Assembly (NCBI RefSeq): GCF_963677065.1
Contig: NZ_OY781872.1
Location: 1,483,419 to 1,547,418 of the forward strand
DNA length: 64,000 nucleotides
Source: an uncultured Methanoregula sp.
Lineage (GTDB): Archaea; Halobacteriota; Methanomicrobia; Methanomicrobiales; Methanospirillaceae
Direction: 5' to 3'
Below, in pieces: positions 41,924-49,863 of this stretch; positions within the stretch are counted from its first letter, which is position 1; each line of letters starts with the position of its first letter. Below the pieces are notes generated by a model. It searched no databases. It was not told where the DNA came from and saw nothing but the letters and a program-made list of their open reading frames with translations. The position numbers and the translations under genes were made by a program.

Positions 41924-41983
41924 GAGATCAGGACAACCGGAAAAAATACTCTGGCGGCTCCCGGAGGAGCGGCGCTTCAGGGT

Positions 41984-42799
41984 TCAGCCCCTTTTTGTTC
42001 CCGTCACGAGATAGAAGGTCAGGGAGCTGAAGAACTGCCCGGCCACCTCTGCCCGGGCATGGTCCCCTGCCCAGGATTCTGCCTCGCGGGAACTGACCGT
42101 CCCGGCCCGGACCGCCAGAGTTGCCGTTGTCTCCAGGTCGAAGATTCTCCGGGCGAGCGGCAGGCTGGTGAGCACCAGGCAGAACGGCGTCACATCGATC
42201 TCCGACAGACCGGCTGCCGAGAACGCGGAATAGAGCGACCGGCCGGCCCAGCCGGAGGGGATATGGTCGCACCAGAAGTTCAGGATTTTACGGGTAACGT
42301 CCCGCTCTCCCGGCGAAAGGACGAATGTCTCCCAGTCGGGCTCAAAGACCCCGATCTTCCCGCCCGGCCGGGTCACCCGCGCCATCTCCTTGAGCACTGC
42401 TGCCGGATCTTTTGTATGCTGGAGCACCCGGTCCGCCCGCACGGCATCGAAGGAATTATCGGAAAAGGCCAGCTTCGCTGCATCGCAGAGGAGATAGCCG
42501 GGCTGCGGATTCCCGGCACTGTCCCGGGCCCGGGCCGAGGCGAGCATCGTGCTGCTCACGTCGATACCGGTCACCCTCCCTTCCGGCCCGGCCATCCCTG
42601 CAAGGATTGTCGCGTCCACGCCGTTCCCGCACCCGATCTCAAGCACCGATGCACCGGGCCGGATTGCGAGGTTCTCGTAACTCCTGCGTTTGCAGTCCTG
42701 GAAGAACGGCAGCGAGTGGACGAGGTCGAGATAGGATACAAAGGAGCGGGCATCTCCTGCATTATCAACGGTGGCAAACCCGGAAGCAAACGAATCCAT
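41984..42799 (-). CDS. Class I SAM-dependent methyltransferase
   Basis: 271 residues. SAM-binding motif I VLEIGCGNGVDATILAG, motif II GIDVSSTMLASARAR, motif III ADRVLQHTKDPAAVLKEM and GGKIGVFEPDW: a UbiE/Methyltransf_11 protein. The C-terminal half holds the substrate site, SLTFYLVTGTKRG at the end. It lacks the cysteine set of ArsM, so arsenic methylation is not supported although it lies in the same island. Start ATG 42799; the frame is open further upstream but with an unlikely sequence and no ribosome-binding site. Confidence 0.82.
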   Translation of the reverse strand: MDSFASGFATVDNAGDARSFVSYLDLVHSLPFFQDCKRRSYENLAIRPGASVLEIGCGNGVDATILAGMAGPEGRVTGIDVSSTMLASARARDSAGNPQPGYLLCDAAKLAFSDNSFDAVRADRVLQHTKDPAAVLKEMARVTRPGGKIGVFEPDWETFVLSPGERDVTRKILNFWCDHIPSGWAGRSLYSAFSAAGLSEIDVTPFCLVLTSLPLARRIFDLETTATLAVRAGTVSSREAESWAGDHARAEVAGQFFSSLTFYLVTGTKRG

Positions 42800-42973
42800 A
42801 GCATTCACGAATGTTTTTGACTGTAGCTGTTGTCGCTTCCGGGATTTGAAAATTGGGAGCGGGAAAAGCGCCAGGGGAGTGCCTCCCGAAGAAATACGTG
42901 AAAAGAACCTGACTGCACGGAACAACAACCCCCGCCAGTTCCGGCCTCCTCCCCCATAGTAAAAAGAGGATTG

Positions 42974-43381
42974 CTACTGTTTTTTCTGCCGGGGTCTGCC
43001 GGCAGGGGGAACGATATTCTCATGGCAGGCGGACCGGCACCGGTGCCCCTGTGTTGAATCCCGCATCTCCGCCCATGCGATCAAGGGGATCACGGCCTCG
43101 CAGAGCTGCCTGCCGTCTTCTGTTAAGGAATACTCGACCCGGGGCGGGATCTCGGCAAACGATTCCCGGTGGATCAGGTTCTCTTTTGCAAGATCTTTCA
43201 ACACATCGGTCAGGGTCTTGGGGCTGATCCCGTCCAGGTGCTGCAGGATGTCGTTGAACCGGATCTTCCCGTGATGGCCGATGATGCTGATGACCAGGAT
43301 CGCCCATTTCTTGCCTATGACATTGATGATCCCTTCGAGGGGGCAGAGGCAGACATGGGCATGATTACTATCTTTTTCCAT
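42974..43381 (-). CDS. HxlR family transcription regulator
   Basis: 135 residues. Winged helix of the HxlR/DUF24 type: CPLEGIINVIGKKWAILVIS, GKIRFNDILQHLDGISPKTLTD, DLAKENLIHRESFAEIPPRVEYSLTEDGRQL. The first cysteine block (HVCLCPL) is a candidate thiol or metal sensor. It faces the His-rich peptide and ABC genes across 79 bases that contain an inverted repeat at 43407-43434, so it most likely controls them and itself. Confidence 0.86.
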   Translation of the reverse strand: MEKDSNHAHVCLCPLEGIINVIGKKWAILVISIIGHHGKIRFNDILQHLDGISPKTLTDVLKDLAKENLIHRESFAEIPPRVEYSLTEDGRQLCEAVIPLIAWAEMRDSTQGHRCRSACHENIVPPAGRPRQKKQ

Positions 43382-43406
43382 AGTGACTTTGCAACTTTTA
43401 ACTTGA

Positions 43407-43434
43407 TACTATTAATACTAACCATTGGATAGTA
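43407..43434. promoter_or_regulatory. Candidate HxlR operator
   Basis: TACTAT (43407-43412) and ATAGTA (43429-43434) are inverted 6-base arms, with an internal TACTA-N9-TAGTA overlap, in the divergent spacer. AT-rich TATTAATA inside could serve as a TATA box for either gene. Confidence 0.4.
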
Positions 43435-43460
43435 ATGCAGAGAACGGGGTAAGATATCCA

Positions 43461-43646
43461 ATGTGCCAGTCCGGGGAAGACCACAAACATCACATGCATT
43501 CTCATAACCACGGGGCCCGCTGCTGCGGCACCGGCCTTCCGGTAACCGATGAGATCCGGCTGCTGGAAGAGCAGAAGAGCGATCTTGCAGCGATAATCGG
43601 CCGGATCGATGCGAAGATCGAACACCTGAAGCGGGAACGTCCATGA
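43461..43646 (+). CDS. Small His-rich coiled-coil peptide
   Basis: 61 residues. The N half is rich in His and Cys (CQSGEDHKHHMHSHNHGARCC), a metal-binding pattern; the C half is a short heptad-like coil (IRLLEEQKSDLAAIIGRIDAKIEHL). ATG 43461 follows a T/A-rich spacer and the gene overlaps the ATPase start by 4 bases (ATGA), so it is the first gene of the ABC operon. Inference: a metal chaperone or sensor for the exporter. Similar small peptides occur beside metal-related genes. Confidence 0.65.
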   Translation: MCQSGEDHKHHMHSHNHGARCCGTGLPVTDEIRLLEEQKSDLAAIIGRIDAKIEHLKRERP

Positions 43647-44560
43647 ACTCCATCGATGCCACGCACCTGGTAAAAAAGTTCGGCCCGGTACATGCCGTCA
43701 GCAACGTCAGTCTTGCGGTCCGCGAAGGGGAGATCTTCGGGTTCCTCGGCCCCAACGGGGCAGGAAAAACCACGACCATGCGGATGCTCACAGGAGTCCT
43801 GACGCCGGATTCCGGCTCGGTGCTCATCAGCGGGATCGACATCCACCGGCACCCGCTCGAAGCCAAGATGCAGATGGGCGTCATTCCCGAGAACAGCACC
43901 GTGTACGGCGACCTTTCCGCCGAGCAGAACCTTCACCTGAGCGGGAAAATGTACGGCATGCCCCGGAAGGAGCGCGAGGGACGGGTGGAGGAGATCTTAA
44001 CCCGGATGGGCCTTTCCGAAAAACGGCACCTCCCGGTCCGGACCTTCTCGAAGGGGATGAAGCAGCGGGTGAGCATAGCCTGTGCAATCATCCACCGGCC
44101 CCGTGTCCTGCTCCTCGACGAGCCTACAAGCGGCCTCGATGTCCAGAGCCGCCGGCTCGTGATCGATACGATCCGGGAGATGAACGAAACGGGCAGCACG
44201 ATCTTCCTCACCACGCACAATATCGAGGAGGCAAACACGCTCTGCCAGACGGTCTGCATCATCAACAAAGGAACGATCGTTGCAAAGGACAGCCCCGAGC
44301 GGCTCAAGAAGATGTTCGACCTGACACAATCGGTCGAGGTCTCGTTCGATCGCCCGGTCACCCGGGACCTGTTCTGTGGGGAAGGCATCCTGCGGGCCGA
44401 GCCCTGCGGCGACAAGTGGCGGCTGTACACGGACAACCCGGATCTGGTCGTGAAATATGTTGTGGGCCGTGCCGAGCGCGAATCGATCGGCATCACCTCG
44501 CTGGTCACTTCCGGCCCGAGCCTCGAAGAAGCCTTTGTCCAGCTCACGGAGTGTGCCTGA
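43643..44560 (+). CDS. ABC transporter ATP-binding protein
   Basis: 305 residues of the CcmA/DrrA type. Walker A GPNGAGKTTTMRML, Q-loop region, signature FSKGMKQRVSIACAI, Walker B VLLLDEPTSGLD and switch LTTHNIEEA. After about residue 220 a C-terminal extension, as in export ATPases that have substrate- or dimer-regulating tails. It drives export by the membrane protein coded next, whose start overlaps its stop by one base. Confidence 0.92.
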   Translation: MNSIDATHLVKKFGPVHAVSNVSLAVREGEIFGFLGPNGAGKTTTMRMLTGVLTPDSGSVLISGIDIHRHPLEAKMQMGVIPENSTVYGDLSAEQNLHLSGKMYGMPRKEREGRVEEILTRMGLSEKRHLPVRTFSKGMKQRVSIACAIIHRPRVLLLDEPTSGLDVQSRRLVIDTIREMNETGSTIFLTTHNIEEANTLCQTVCIINKGTIVAKDSPERLKKMFDLTQSVEVSFDRPVTRDLFCGEGILRAEPCGDKWRLYTDNPDLVVKYVVGRAERESIGITSLVTSGPSLEEAFVQLTECA

Positions 44561-45306
44561 TGGAAGTCCCGCTCGCCCTCCGGGGCATCCTAGTCATCAC
44601 CGGCAAGAACATGCGGTTGTATTACACCAAGCCGCCGGTCCTGATGTTCGGGCTCCTCTTCCCGCTTTTTATGTTCCTTGCGTTCTTCGTTGGCCGGAAC
44701 CTGGACCTGACAACGTTCTTCCCTGCGTTCCTCGGGATGATGCTCTTCTTTACCGCATCCTCCGTGGGACCGCTCATCACCCCGTGGGAGAAACGGGACA
44801 AGACCTATGAGCGGCTCCTCTCGTACCCGGTAACCCAGGACAGCATCATCCTCGGCGACGTTGCAGCGGGTGCTATCTTCGGGATTGGGATCTCGCTCGT
44901 GATATGGGTGGTGAGTTTCCTGTTCATGCCGGTTGCAATTATGAGCCCGGGATTATTTGCCCTCGCGTTCGTGCTTGGCACGATCTCCAGCTCCGCGATG
45001 GGGGTTCTGATCGTTTCACCGGGATCCGACAACCCGCCCAATGTGATGATCTTCTCGAACCTGATCCGGTTCCCGCTCATCTTCATCTCGGGCATCTTCG
45101 TCCCGCTCTCGCAGATGCAGGGCGCTGGTCTCACGCTTGCGTACTGTTCGCCGCTCACGTACCTTGTCGATCTCTTCAATGCGGCAATGACGGGAAGATC
45201 GGCCATCTCCCCGCTCGTGGACTGCGCTGTCCTTGCCGGTGTCTCGGCTGCATTCATCCTCGCGGCCCGGATCCTCCAGAAGCGGAATCTTATGAAAGGG
45301 ATGTGA
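44560..45306 (+). CDS. ABC-2 type transport permease
   Basis: 248 residues, six membrane helices of the ABC2_membrane family. TYERLLSYPVTQDSIILGD is the typical cytosolic coupling stretch, followed by the SPLTYLVDLFNAAMTG motif of ABC-2 permeases near the end. It starts within the TGATG overlap with the ATPase gene, so both are made together. Substrate unknown; a drug or metal complex is possible given the His-rich peptide and HxlR regulator. Confidence 0.9.
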   Translation: MEVPLALRGILVITGKNMRLYYTKPPVLMFGLLFPLFMFLAFFVGRNLDLTTFFPAFLGMMLFFTASSVGPLITPWEKRDKTYERLLSYPVTQDSIILGDVAAGAIFGIGISLVIWVVSFLFMPVAIMSPGLFALAFVLGTISSSAMGVLIVSPGSDNPPNVMIFSNLIRFPLIFISGIFVPLSQMQGAGLTLAYCSPLTYLVDLFNAAMTGRSAISPLVDCAVLAGVSAAFILAARILQKRNLMKGM

Positions 45307-45355
45307 GAAAAGGTGTGGCATGGGAGGAGTTCTCCTGCCCGCGGGATTTTTTCCA

Positions 45356-46036
45356 TTACCGGATATACCCGATACCGACACCCGGGATCCGGGCGATATC
45401 CGGTTTTGCCAGCATCTCCATGAACCGGAACCCGCGTTCGGGATGGAAGATGTTTGCGGAAGCTGCACTCCGGACAAGCCAGGCCGTATCGAGACCGCGC
45501 TCGGTACCGGCGCAGCAGATCACGGGTACCCCTTCCGAGATAACACCGGCATCGACTGCCATGAGGACGCACTCCATTCCCACAAGAGTTCCTGGGGAGA
45601 AGAGCTCAAGGGTCTTTGCCATGATGTCCAGGGATGAGATATGCCCGAGGTGGATCCGCATGGAAAAACTGGGGCCGAAGAACGGGATCGTCCCGCGGAT
45701 CACCTGAACCCCTGCAGCATCGAGCAGGGCTTTGTTCTTTTCTGCAATCTCCATGGGAACCCGCTCTTTTCCCTCTCTCTTCCACTGGTCCCGGTATGCC
45801 CTGAGTTCGGGAATGTCGGCAAAGATACCGGTATCCATCCCGGCGGTTTCCCACGCCATCCCCTGCGGGCAGGTGACGCAGACAACCTTACGTGCTCCCG
45901 CCTGCTTTGCGATCTTCAGTGCACTTTCGCCGGTTATGGACGCGACAACGATGAAGTCGGCCAATGGGGCAGAATCTTTTACAATCTGTACAACCCGGTC
46001 CGTATTTGCCGGGCCGGGATGGCTGAATACCTGCAT
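45356..46036 (-). CDS. Pyruvate-kinase C-terminal-like (PK_C) domain protein
   Basis: 226 residues. The N terminus is PK_C-like: PGPANTDRVVQIVKDSAPLADFIVVASITGESALKIAKQAGARKVVCVTCPQG, a Rossmann-like allosteric domain without the kinase barrel. The rest (ERVPMEIAEKNKALLDAAGVQVIRGTIPFFG...VPVICCAGTERGLDTAWLV) resembles the paired archaeal proteins of this kind. I do not know a proven function. Cytosolic, monocistronic, convergent with the ABC permease. Confidence 0.75.
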   Translation of the reverse strand: MQVFSHPGPANTDRVVQIVKDSAPLADFIVVASITGESALKIAKQAGARKVVCVTCPQGMAWETAGMDTGIFADIPELRAYRDQWKREGKERVPMEIAEKNKALLDAAGVQVIRGTIPFFGPSFSMRIHLGHISSLDIMAKTLELFSPGTLVGMECVLMAVDAGVISEGVPVICCAGTERGLDTAWLVRSAASANIFHPERGFRFMEMLAKPDIARIPGVGIGYIR

Positions 46037-46191
46037 TTTGAAACTCCCTGCTCGTCTTTGTGATATTTTTTTTATTTTAATTATATAAGTGGGTGGAAAA
46101 GATGTGGCAGGGGATCGTTTCCCTGCCGGGTTTACGGGAAACTGCTCTTCCCCGTCCGGCTGGCACCGGATGACTGCAGGAGGCCGGAGAA

Positions 46192-46407
46192 TTATTGGGA
46201 GCCCTTGCCGCCGCTTTTTTCCCGGATAAAGATCTTCTCAACCGGGACTTCGAAGAGATCGGACATCCTGAAGGCAAGGCTGAGTGACGGGTCGTACCGC
46301 TCGTTCTCGATTGCGATGATGGTGTGCCGGGTGACCCCGAGTTTCTCGGCAAGCTGCTCCTGGGTAAGCTCGTGGACTGCCCGGAAGATCCGCACCTTGT
46401 TCTTCAT
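46192..46407 (-). CDS. XRE-family HTH regulator (module A)
   Basis: 71 residues, one Cro/XRE helix-turn-helix: VRIFRAVHELTQEQLAEKLG, VTRHTIIAIENERYDPSLSLAFRMS, LFEVPVEKIF. It belongs to the short YozG/HipB-like archaeal type. It overlaps the DUF2178 gene by 4 bases, so the two form a unit. A homologous regulator-membrane pair occurs at 61.4-62.1 kb. Probably autoregulates its own operon. Confidence 0.88.
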   Translation of the reverse strand: MKNKVRIFRAVHELTQEQLAEKLGVTRHTIIAIENERYDPSLSLAFRMSDLFEVPVEKIFIREKSGGKGSQ

Positions 46408-46796
46408 GGCCCGGTCCCGCGGAGGGTGTGCGAGTACCAGACGGAGGATGCCACGTACACGATGGCAAGGGTGACAAGGAACGCTGCGATGGTCAGGCCG
46501 GCCTGGTCAAAGTTGTTCTCGGGACTGCTGACCGTGATGAGGATGATGCCGATGACTGCAAAGAGGACAGCGGTCACGTTCAATGCAAGGCTTGCGGCTT
46601 TCAATCCAACGAGATTGGTCCACTCGTCCTCGATGACGGGGGTGACGTTCTTCTTGAGATACCAGATGAGGATGCCTGCTGCGCACATGGAGACGATGGC
46701 TATCGCGGCTATGCCGGTTTTGACACCGAACATCACGCCCGCGATCATGGCGATGAAACAGAGGATCCCGGCAATGGTTGCATGGTTTTTCTGCAT
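46404..46796 (-). CDS. DUF2178-type membrane protein
   Basis: 130 residues, four hydrophobic helices with a central loop KKNVTPVIEDEWTNLVGLKAA containing the E-DEW motif of DUF2178 proteins. These small membrane proteins are usually coded right before an XRE regulator, as here. Function unknown; a membrane sensor that modulates the regulator is an attractive but unproven reading. ATG at 46796. Sixteen bases from the upstream three-helix membrane gene. Confidence 0.83.
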   Translation of the reverse strand: MQKNHATIAGILCFIAMIAGVMFGVKTGIAAIAIVSMCAAGILIWYLKKNVTPVIEDEWTNLVGLKAASLALNVTAVLFAVIGIILITVSSPENNFDQAGLTIAAFLVTLAIVYVASSVWYSHTLRGTGP

Positions 46797-46811
46797 GGGT
46801 CGTCTCCTCTC

Positions 46812-47105
46812 TCAGATCGCGTAGACTGCGATGATCCCGATGGTCATGAGGATGCAGGCTCCCGTCCAGAGAAGTGTCCGGCCGGGAGAGCCGGTTGTTT
46901 CTCTGTCCGCGAACGGGTACGAGACAATGAACCCCATGTAGATGATGATGTACAGGACCATGGCAGACGAGAGCTGTTCGGCCGGGACATGGAGAACATT
47001 TTTCAGGATCACGGTGAGCAGGACAAGACAGATCCCGGTTGTGAGCGGGACGATGAGTCGCCCGTTCGCCAGTACGGACGGGATGCGGGTACAGAAGCCG
47101 GTCAT
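46812..47105 (-). CDS. Small three-helix membrane protein
   Basis: 97 residues with three hydrophobic stretches: LIVPLTTGICLVLLTVIL, AMVLYIIIYMGFIVSYPF and LLWTGACILMTIGIIAVYAI. Start ATG 47105 follows CAGGAGCC. It heads the membrane-XRE operon. No family beyond that is recognised. Confidence 0.7.
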   Translation of the reverse strand: MTGFCTRIPSVLANGRLIVPLTTGICLVLLTVILKNVLHVPAEQLSSAMVLYIIIYMGFIVSYPFADRETTGSPGRTLLWTGACILMTIGIIAVYAI

Positions 47106-47443
47106 GGGTGGCTCCTGTTTTTGTTTATATGCTTACGGGAATACATGTAAAGTATTATCTACATTTTGGTATTAAAACTTACCATTGTGGGGAAAGCAGA
47201 CGGGCAGACCCTCCGGGCCCGATCGGCCCTATATCTCTCAATCCTCAACCCTCTATGGCGATTGTAACGTTGCTACATATTACCTCATTGATTCCCGTCG
47301 GAAAACCCCGAATTGTTCCGGGAGAATTACCGCGTTTTTCCGAATTATTGCCTCTGCAAAAAGGGGGGGTGAGGCAAAAGTGGTACAACCGGGCTTTATA
47401 CGGGCCCGGAATAATTACCCCCGAAGACCGTGAAAACGGGGGG
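47106..47443. other. Intergenic region upstream of the XRE module
   Basis: 338 bases without a gene. Close to the membrane gene it holds GCATATAAAC (minus strand, 47123-47132), the inverted repeat at 47140 and a TTTTAATA (minus strand, 47171-47178). The rest, 47200-47443, has a run of G7 but no other visible structure. Confidence 0.45.
47140..47156. promoter_or_regulatory. Inverted repeat AATAC-N7-GTATT, candidate XRE operator
   Basis: AATAC (47140-47144) and GTATT (47152-47156), around the expected transcription start if the TTTTAATA at 47171-47178 is the TATA box of the leftward operon. Confidence 0.35.
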
Positions 47444-47866
47444 TTACGGGGCGGGGGATGCCTGTCCCTCCCGGGCAGCGACCCCGGCAAGGTATGCAAC
47501 GGTTCCTCCCGTCTCGATTCGTTTTCCCTCGCGGTCGATCTCCACAAGGGTTGATGGCATGACCTGGAAGAAACGCCACGTACCGTGCCGGGACCGGATC
47601 CAGAGTTCGATCGCGATCGCAGTGTCGCGGGCAATGAGCCGGAGACGTGCAATATCCTGCTTGTAATATTCCACGAGTTCCGGGACCGGTGCGAGAATTC
47701 TGGGTGCGAACATGATGCTTGCGAACGTGACCGGGAGCTTCGAGACAATCGCGATGTCGAAGATCCGTTCCGGTCCACCCGTCGCCATCTGGATCAGGCC
47801 CCGGGTCTTCGCGATCGGGATCGCGTCCTCAAGTGCCCGGTGCGGACGGGGGCCGCGGCGGCTCAT
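47444..47866 (-). CDS. Unknown protein, paired with the next gene
   Basis: 140 residues, no membrane segment. It starts MSRRGPRPHRALEDAIPIAK and has a helical/strand mix with PVTFASIMFAPRILAPVPELVEYYKQDIARLRLIA, then ELWIRSRHGTWRFFQVMPSTLVEIDREG. The sequence suggests a small alpha/beta domain. I do not recognise it. It overlaps the upstream gene by 4 bases (ATGA), so the two are made together. Confidence 0.65.
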   Translation of the reverse strand: MSRRGPRPHRALEDAIPIAKTRGLIQMATGGPERIFDIAIVSKLPVTFASIMFAPRILAPVPELVEYYKQDIARLRLIARDTAIAIELWIRSRHGTWRFFQVMPSTLVEIDREGKRIETGGTVAYLAGVAAREGQASPAP

Positions 47867-48360
47867 ATCCTGCTCCTTCCGGCAGTCTGATCGTCTTCAA
47901 GATCCCCGACCCGGTACTCGAGATCATTGAGCCTGCAGAAGAGCACCTCGTTCATCCGGTCCTGCCGCTCCATTAAAGCGCAGACCATATCCCGGATCGC
48001 GGCATCAAGCTTCAGGTAAGGGATCTCGGAGTCCTTGCGGTAAATATCCAGCAGGGTCTGCCTGCGAAGGGCACTTTTCGGCTCCAGCGGGCGCGTGATG
48101 CTCAGTCCGCGAAGGGCTGTTGCCCGTGCGGCAAGTATCGGGCGGGGCGATGGACCGCTTTTCGTCCGGGGTCTTCCGTTGGACAGGGTGTTCTGTCCGG
48201 TTTTTGGTACCCGCAAACCGGGTGTTGATGAATCCCCTCGGTTTTCCTTACGTGCCCCCGGGTTTACCGGATCAGAAGAGTTGTGTACTTTTTCTCCTGC
48301 TGTACCTGTGCCGGAATTATCATTGCCGGCTTTTTCCGTTTTGTTTGTGTCTGAGTCCAT
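47863..48360 (-). CDS. Unknown protein with disordered N terminus
   Basis: 165 residues. The first 80 are low-complexity, rich in Ser/Gly/Asn/Pro/Lys and probably disordered; the last 80 are helical with RRQTLLDIYRKDSEIPYLKLD and a likely coiled coil ALMERQDRMNEVLFCRLNDLEYRVGDLEDD. It may bring the following protein to a target. A GTG at 48378 is an alternative start. No clear ribosome-binding site; AT-rich TATA-like sequence lies near 48474-48496. Confidence 0.6.
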   Translation of the reverse strand: MDSDTNKTEKAGNDNSGTGTAGEKVHNSSDPVNPGARKENRGDSSTPGLRVPKTGQNTLSNGRPRTKSGPSPRPILAARATALRGLSITRPLEPKSALRRQTLLDIYRKDSEIPYLKLDAAIRDMVCALMERQDRMNEVLFCRLNDLEYRVGDLEDDQTAGRSRI

Positions 48361-48592
48361 TGTATCATGGGGTATCACATCCAGGGATTCCGCTGTTTTG
48401 GAAATAGTCTGTTCGCGCTTTTCCTATCCCACAATGCTGCCTGTACCGGTGGCTTTGTGATTATTATGAAAATGACATATATTAATATAAATATCTATGA
48501 TGGGGGTGGTTAGATGAATGGGGGAAACTTGGATGGAGAATAAGATCTCTGAAGGAGAGTGGGTGATCTGTCCGGCACGACCTTGGGTGTTT

Positions 48593-49156
48593 TTAGAAGA
48601 GGTACATGTCCTGGATACAGTTCATGCAGAATTGCCTGGCTGGTTTGAATAGTTCCTGGATCTCATCGAATTCCAAAATCTGCCAGTCACCCTGTTTCAA
48701 CAACAACAACCCTTCACATACACTTCCCATCGTCCCAATCAGGCCGGTCTCTGCATAAACTGCTACATATTTTGCAGATTTCTGTCCACAATGATCCAGA
48801 GTATGCAGCCGTTCGATTTCCATGGAAACTGACTGTATCAGATTCCCGGGTTCGTTCTCTCTCTCATGGGCCAGGATAAACAGGTGGATATCGCTTTCAG
48901 CGATCAGCCTTTCACTCAATTCCCGATCTACTGCAGGATCTTTTATCATTCGATCCTTTCCTTTTCTTATGTCGAGATCTTCAGAAATCCGGGGATAATA
49001 ACCGGCGTTTGAAAGGAATTCCTTTAATGCGATCAAACCCGGTTTTCTCGATTCATAAAATGATCCAAAAATGCCAATGGGTGTATCTCTTTTGTACCGT
49101 TCGAATTGCTTTATCCTCTCTGAATAATGGTGGCGTGTCTCTTCAGAAAGGGTCAT
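48593..49156 (-). CDS. TIR/nucleoside-deoxyribosyltransferase-like protein (tentative)
   Basis: 187 residues. The first half has a Rossmann/TIR-like pattern: DTPIGIFGSFYESRKPGLIALKEFLSNAGYYPRISEDL (strand, glycine turn, helix), then RLIAESDIHLFILAHERENEPGN (strand with SDIHLFI), and a helix with SVSMEIERL. This arrangement is seen in DRT and TIR-like folds that bind or cut nucleotides such as NAD, where the E in SMEIE would be catalytic. The C terminus has CMNCIQDMYLF. The match is by eye, so it is tentative. It is AT-rich and lies just before the restriction-modification operon. Confidence 0.5.
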   Translation of the reverse strand: MTLSEETRHHYSERIKQFERYKRDTPIGIFGSFYESRKPGLIALKEFLSNAGYYPRISEDLDIRKGKDRMIKDPAVDRELSERLIAESDIHLFILAHERENEPGNLIQSVSMEIERLHTLDHCGQKSAKYVAVYAETGLIGTMGSVCEGLLLLKQGDWQILEFDEIQELFKPARQFCMNCIQDMYLF

Positions 49157-49230
49157 TGTATTGATAATATATTTTTGCTTTTATTGTTATTTTTACCCCT
49201 GTGGAGTGAAAGTGTTATCAAAAGGATTAT

Positions 49231-49268
49231 GAGTTACTAATTTGTAACTAGTTATGTGGTAGTAACTC
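49231..49268. promoter_or_regulatory. Inverted-repeat operator abutting the wHTH gene
   Basis: GAGTTACTA (49231-49239) and TAGTAACTC (49260-49268), perfect 9-base arms, the second ending on the base before the ATG. A perfect palindrome TAACTAGTTA (49245-49254) lies between them, giving further GTTA half-sites. Suggests autorepression. Confidence 0.6.
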
Positions 49269-49667
49269 ATGGATGAGCATGCTGTTCAGCATTACCTCAA
49301 TCAGGTTCCGGTTGAGATCCGCGAAGCGGTCATGGAGCTTGACACCCCGCAGAAATGGGCGATCTATATCGCAGTTACCGTTGAGGGGGACACATTTTTC
49401 AACCAGCTGAAAAAACAGTTCAGGGCAAATCCAAACACTATCGACAAGGCACTCAAATCCCTGGTTGCGGGCGGTCTTGTTGCAAAGAAAGTAAAACAAC
49501 TTGCGGATATTGGCGATAAGAGCAAGACCTACTATACTTCAACACCTCTTGGCGAAAAACTGCTGGCCGGTTTGTATGATGTTGCCCTGCCCCCGCTGGC
49601 GATGCAGCCGGCTGCCGCTCCGGTTGCCCGAACCCGCAGCCGGGCCTCCCGGGTTGAAGAAACCTGA
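49269..49667 (+). CDS. Winged-helix transcription regulator
   Basis: 132 residues. A winged helix at 18-100: ELDTPQKWAIYIAVTVEGDTFFNQLKKQF, a recognition region NPNTIDKALKSLVAGGLVAKKVKQL, wing DKSKTYYTSTPLGEKL. The last 25 residues are an Ala/Pro/Arg-rich tail. It is coded alone, opposite to the genes around it. The ATG directly follows an inverted-repeat operator, so little or no leader is expected. Cytosolic; targets unknown, but it stands between the TIR-like gene and hsdM. Confidence 0.8.
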   Translation: MDEHAVQHYLNQVPVEIREAVMELDTPQKWAIYIAVTVEGDTFFNQLKKQFRANPNTIDKALKSLVAGGLVAKKVKQLADIGDKSKTYYTSTPLGEKLLAGLYDVALPPLAMQPAAAPVARTRSRASRVEET

Positions 49668-49863
49668 TTTTTTAATGCTTTTTTTGGCACCGGAGGCGAT
49701 GGTGCAGTCACATCCCAACGATTCCATTTACGGGATAGTCTGTTGTGCGATACGTCCCACCGGGTCTTCCTGAAGGTTATCTGTGAAACACGGTGTTATT
49801 CTAAAAAAGGATTATTTTCTGATTCAAAATATGATGGGAGGGATAGGGGAATGGGGAAAATGG

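Noticed and set aside
41984..42799. Methyltransferase as ArsM (arsenite methylation)
   Set aside because: Location in the arsenic-type island is suggestive, but the conserved cysteines of ArsM are missing and the sequence fits general UbiE-type methyltransferases.
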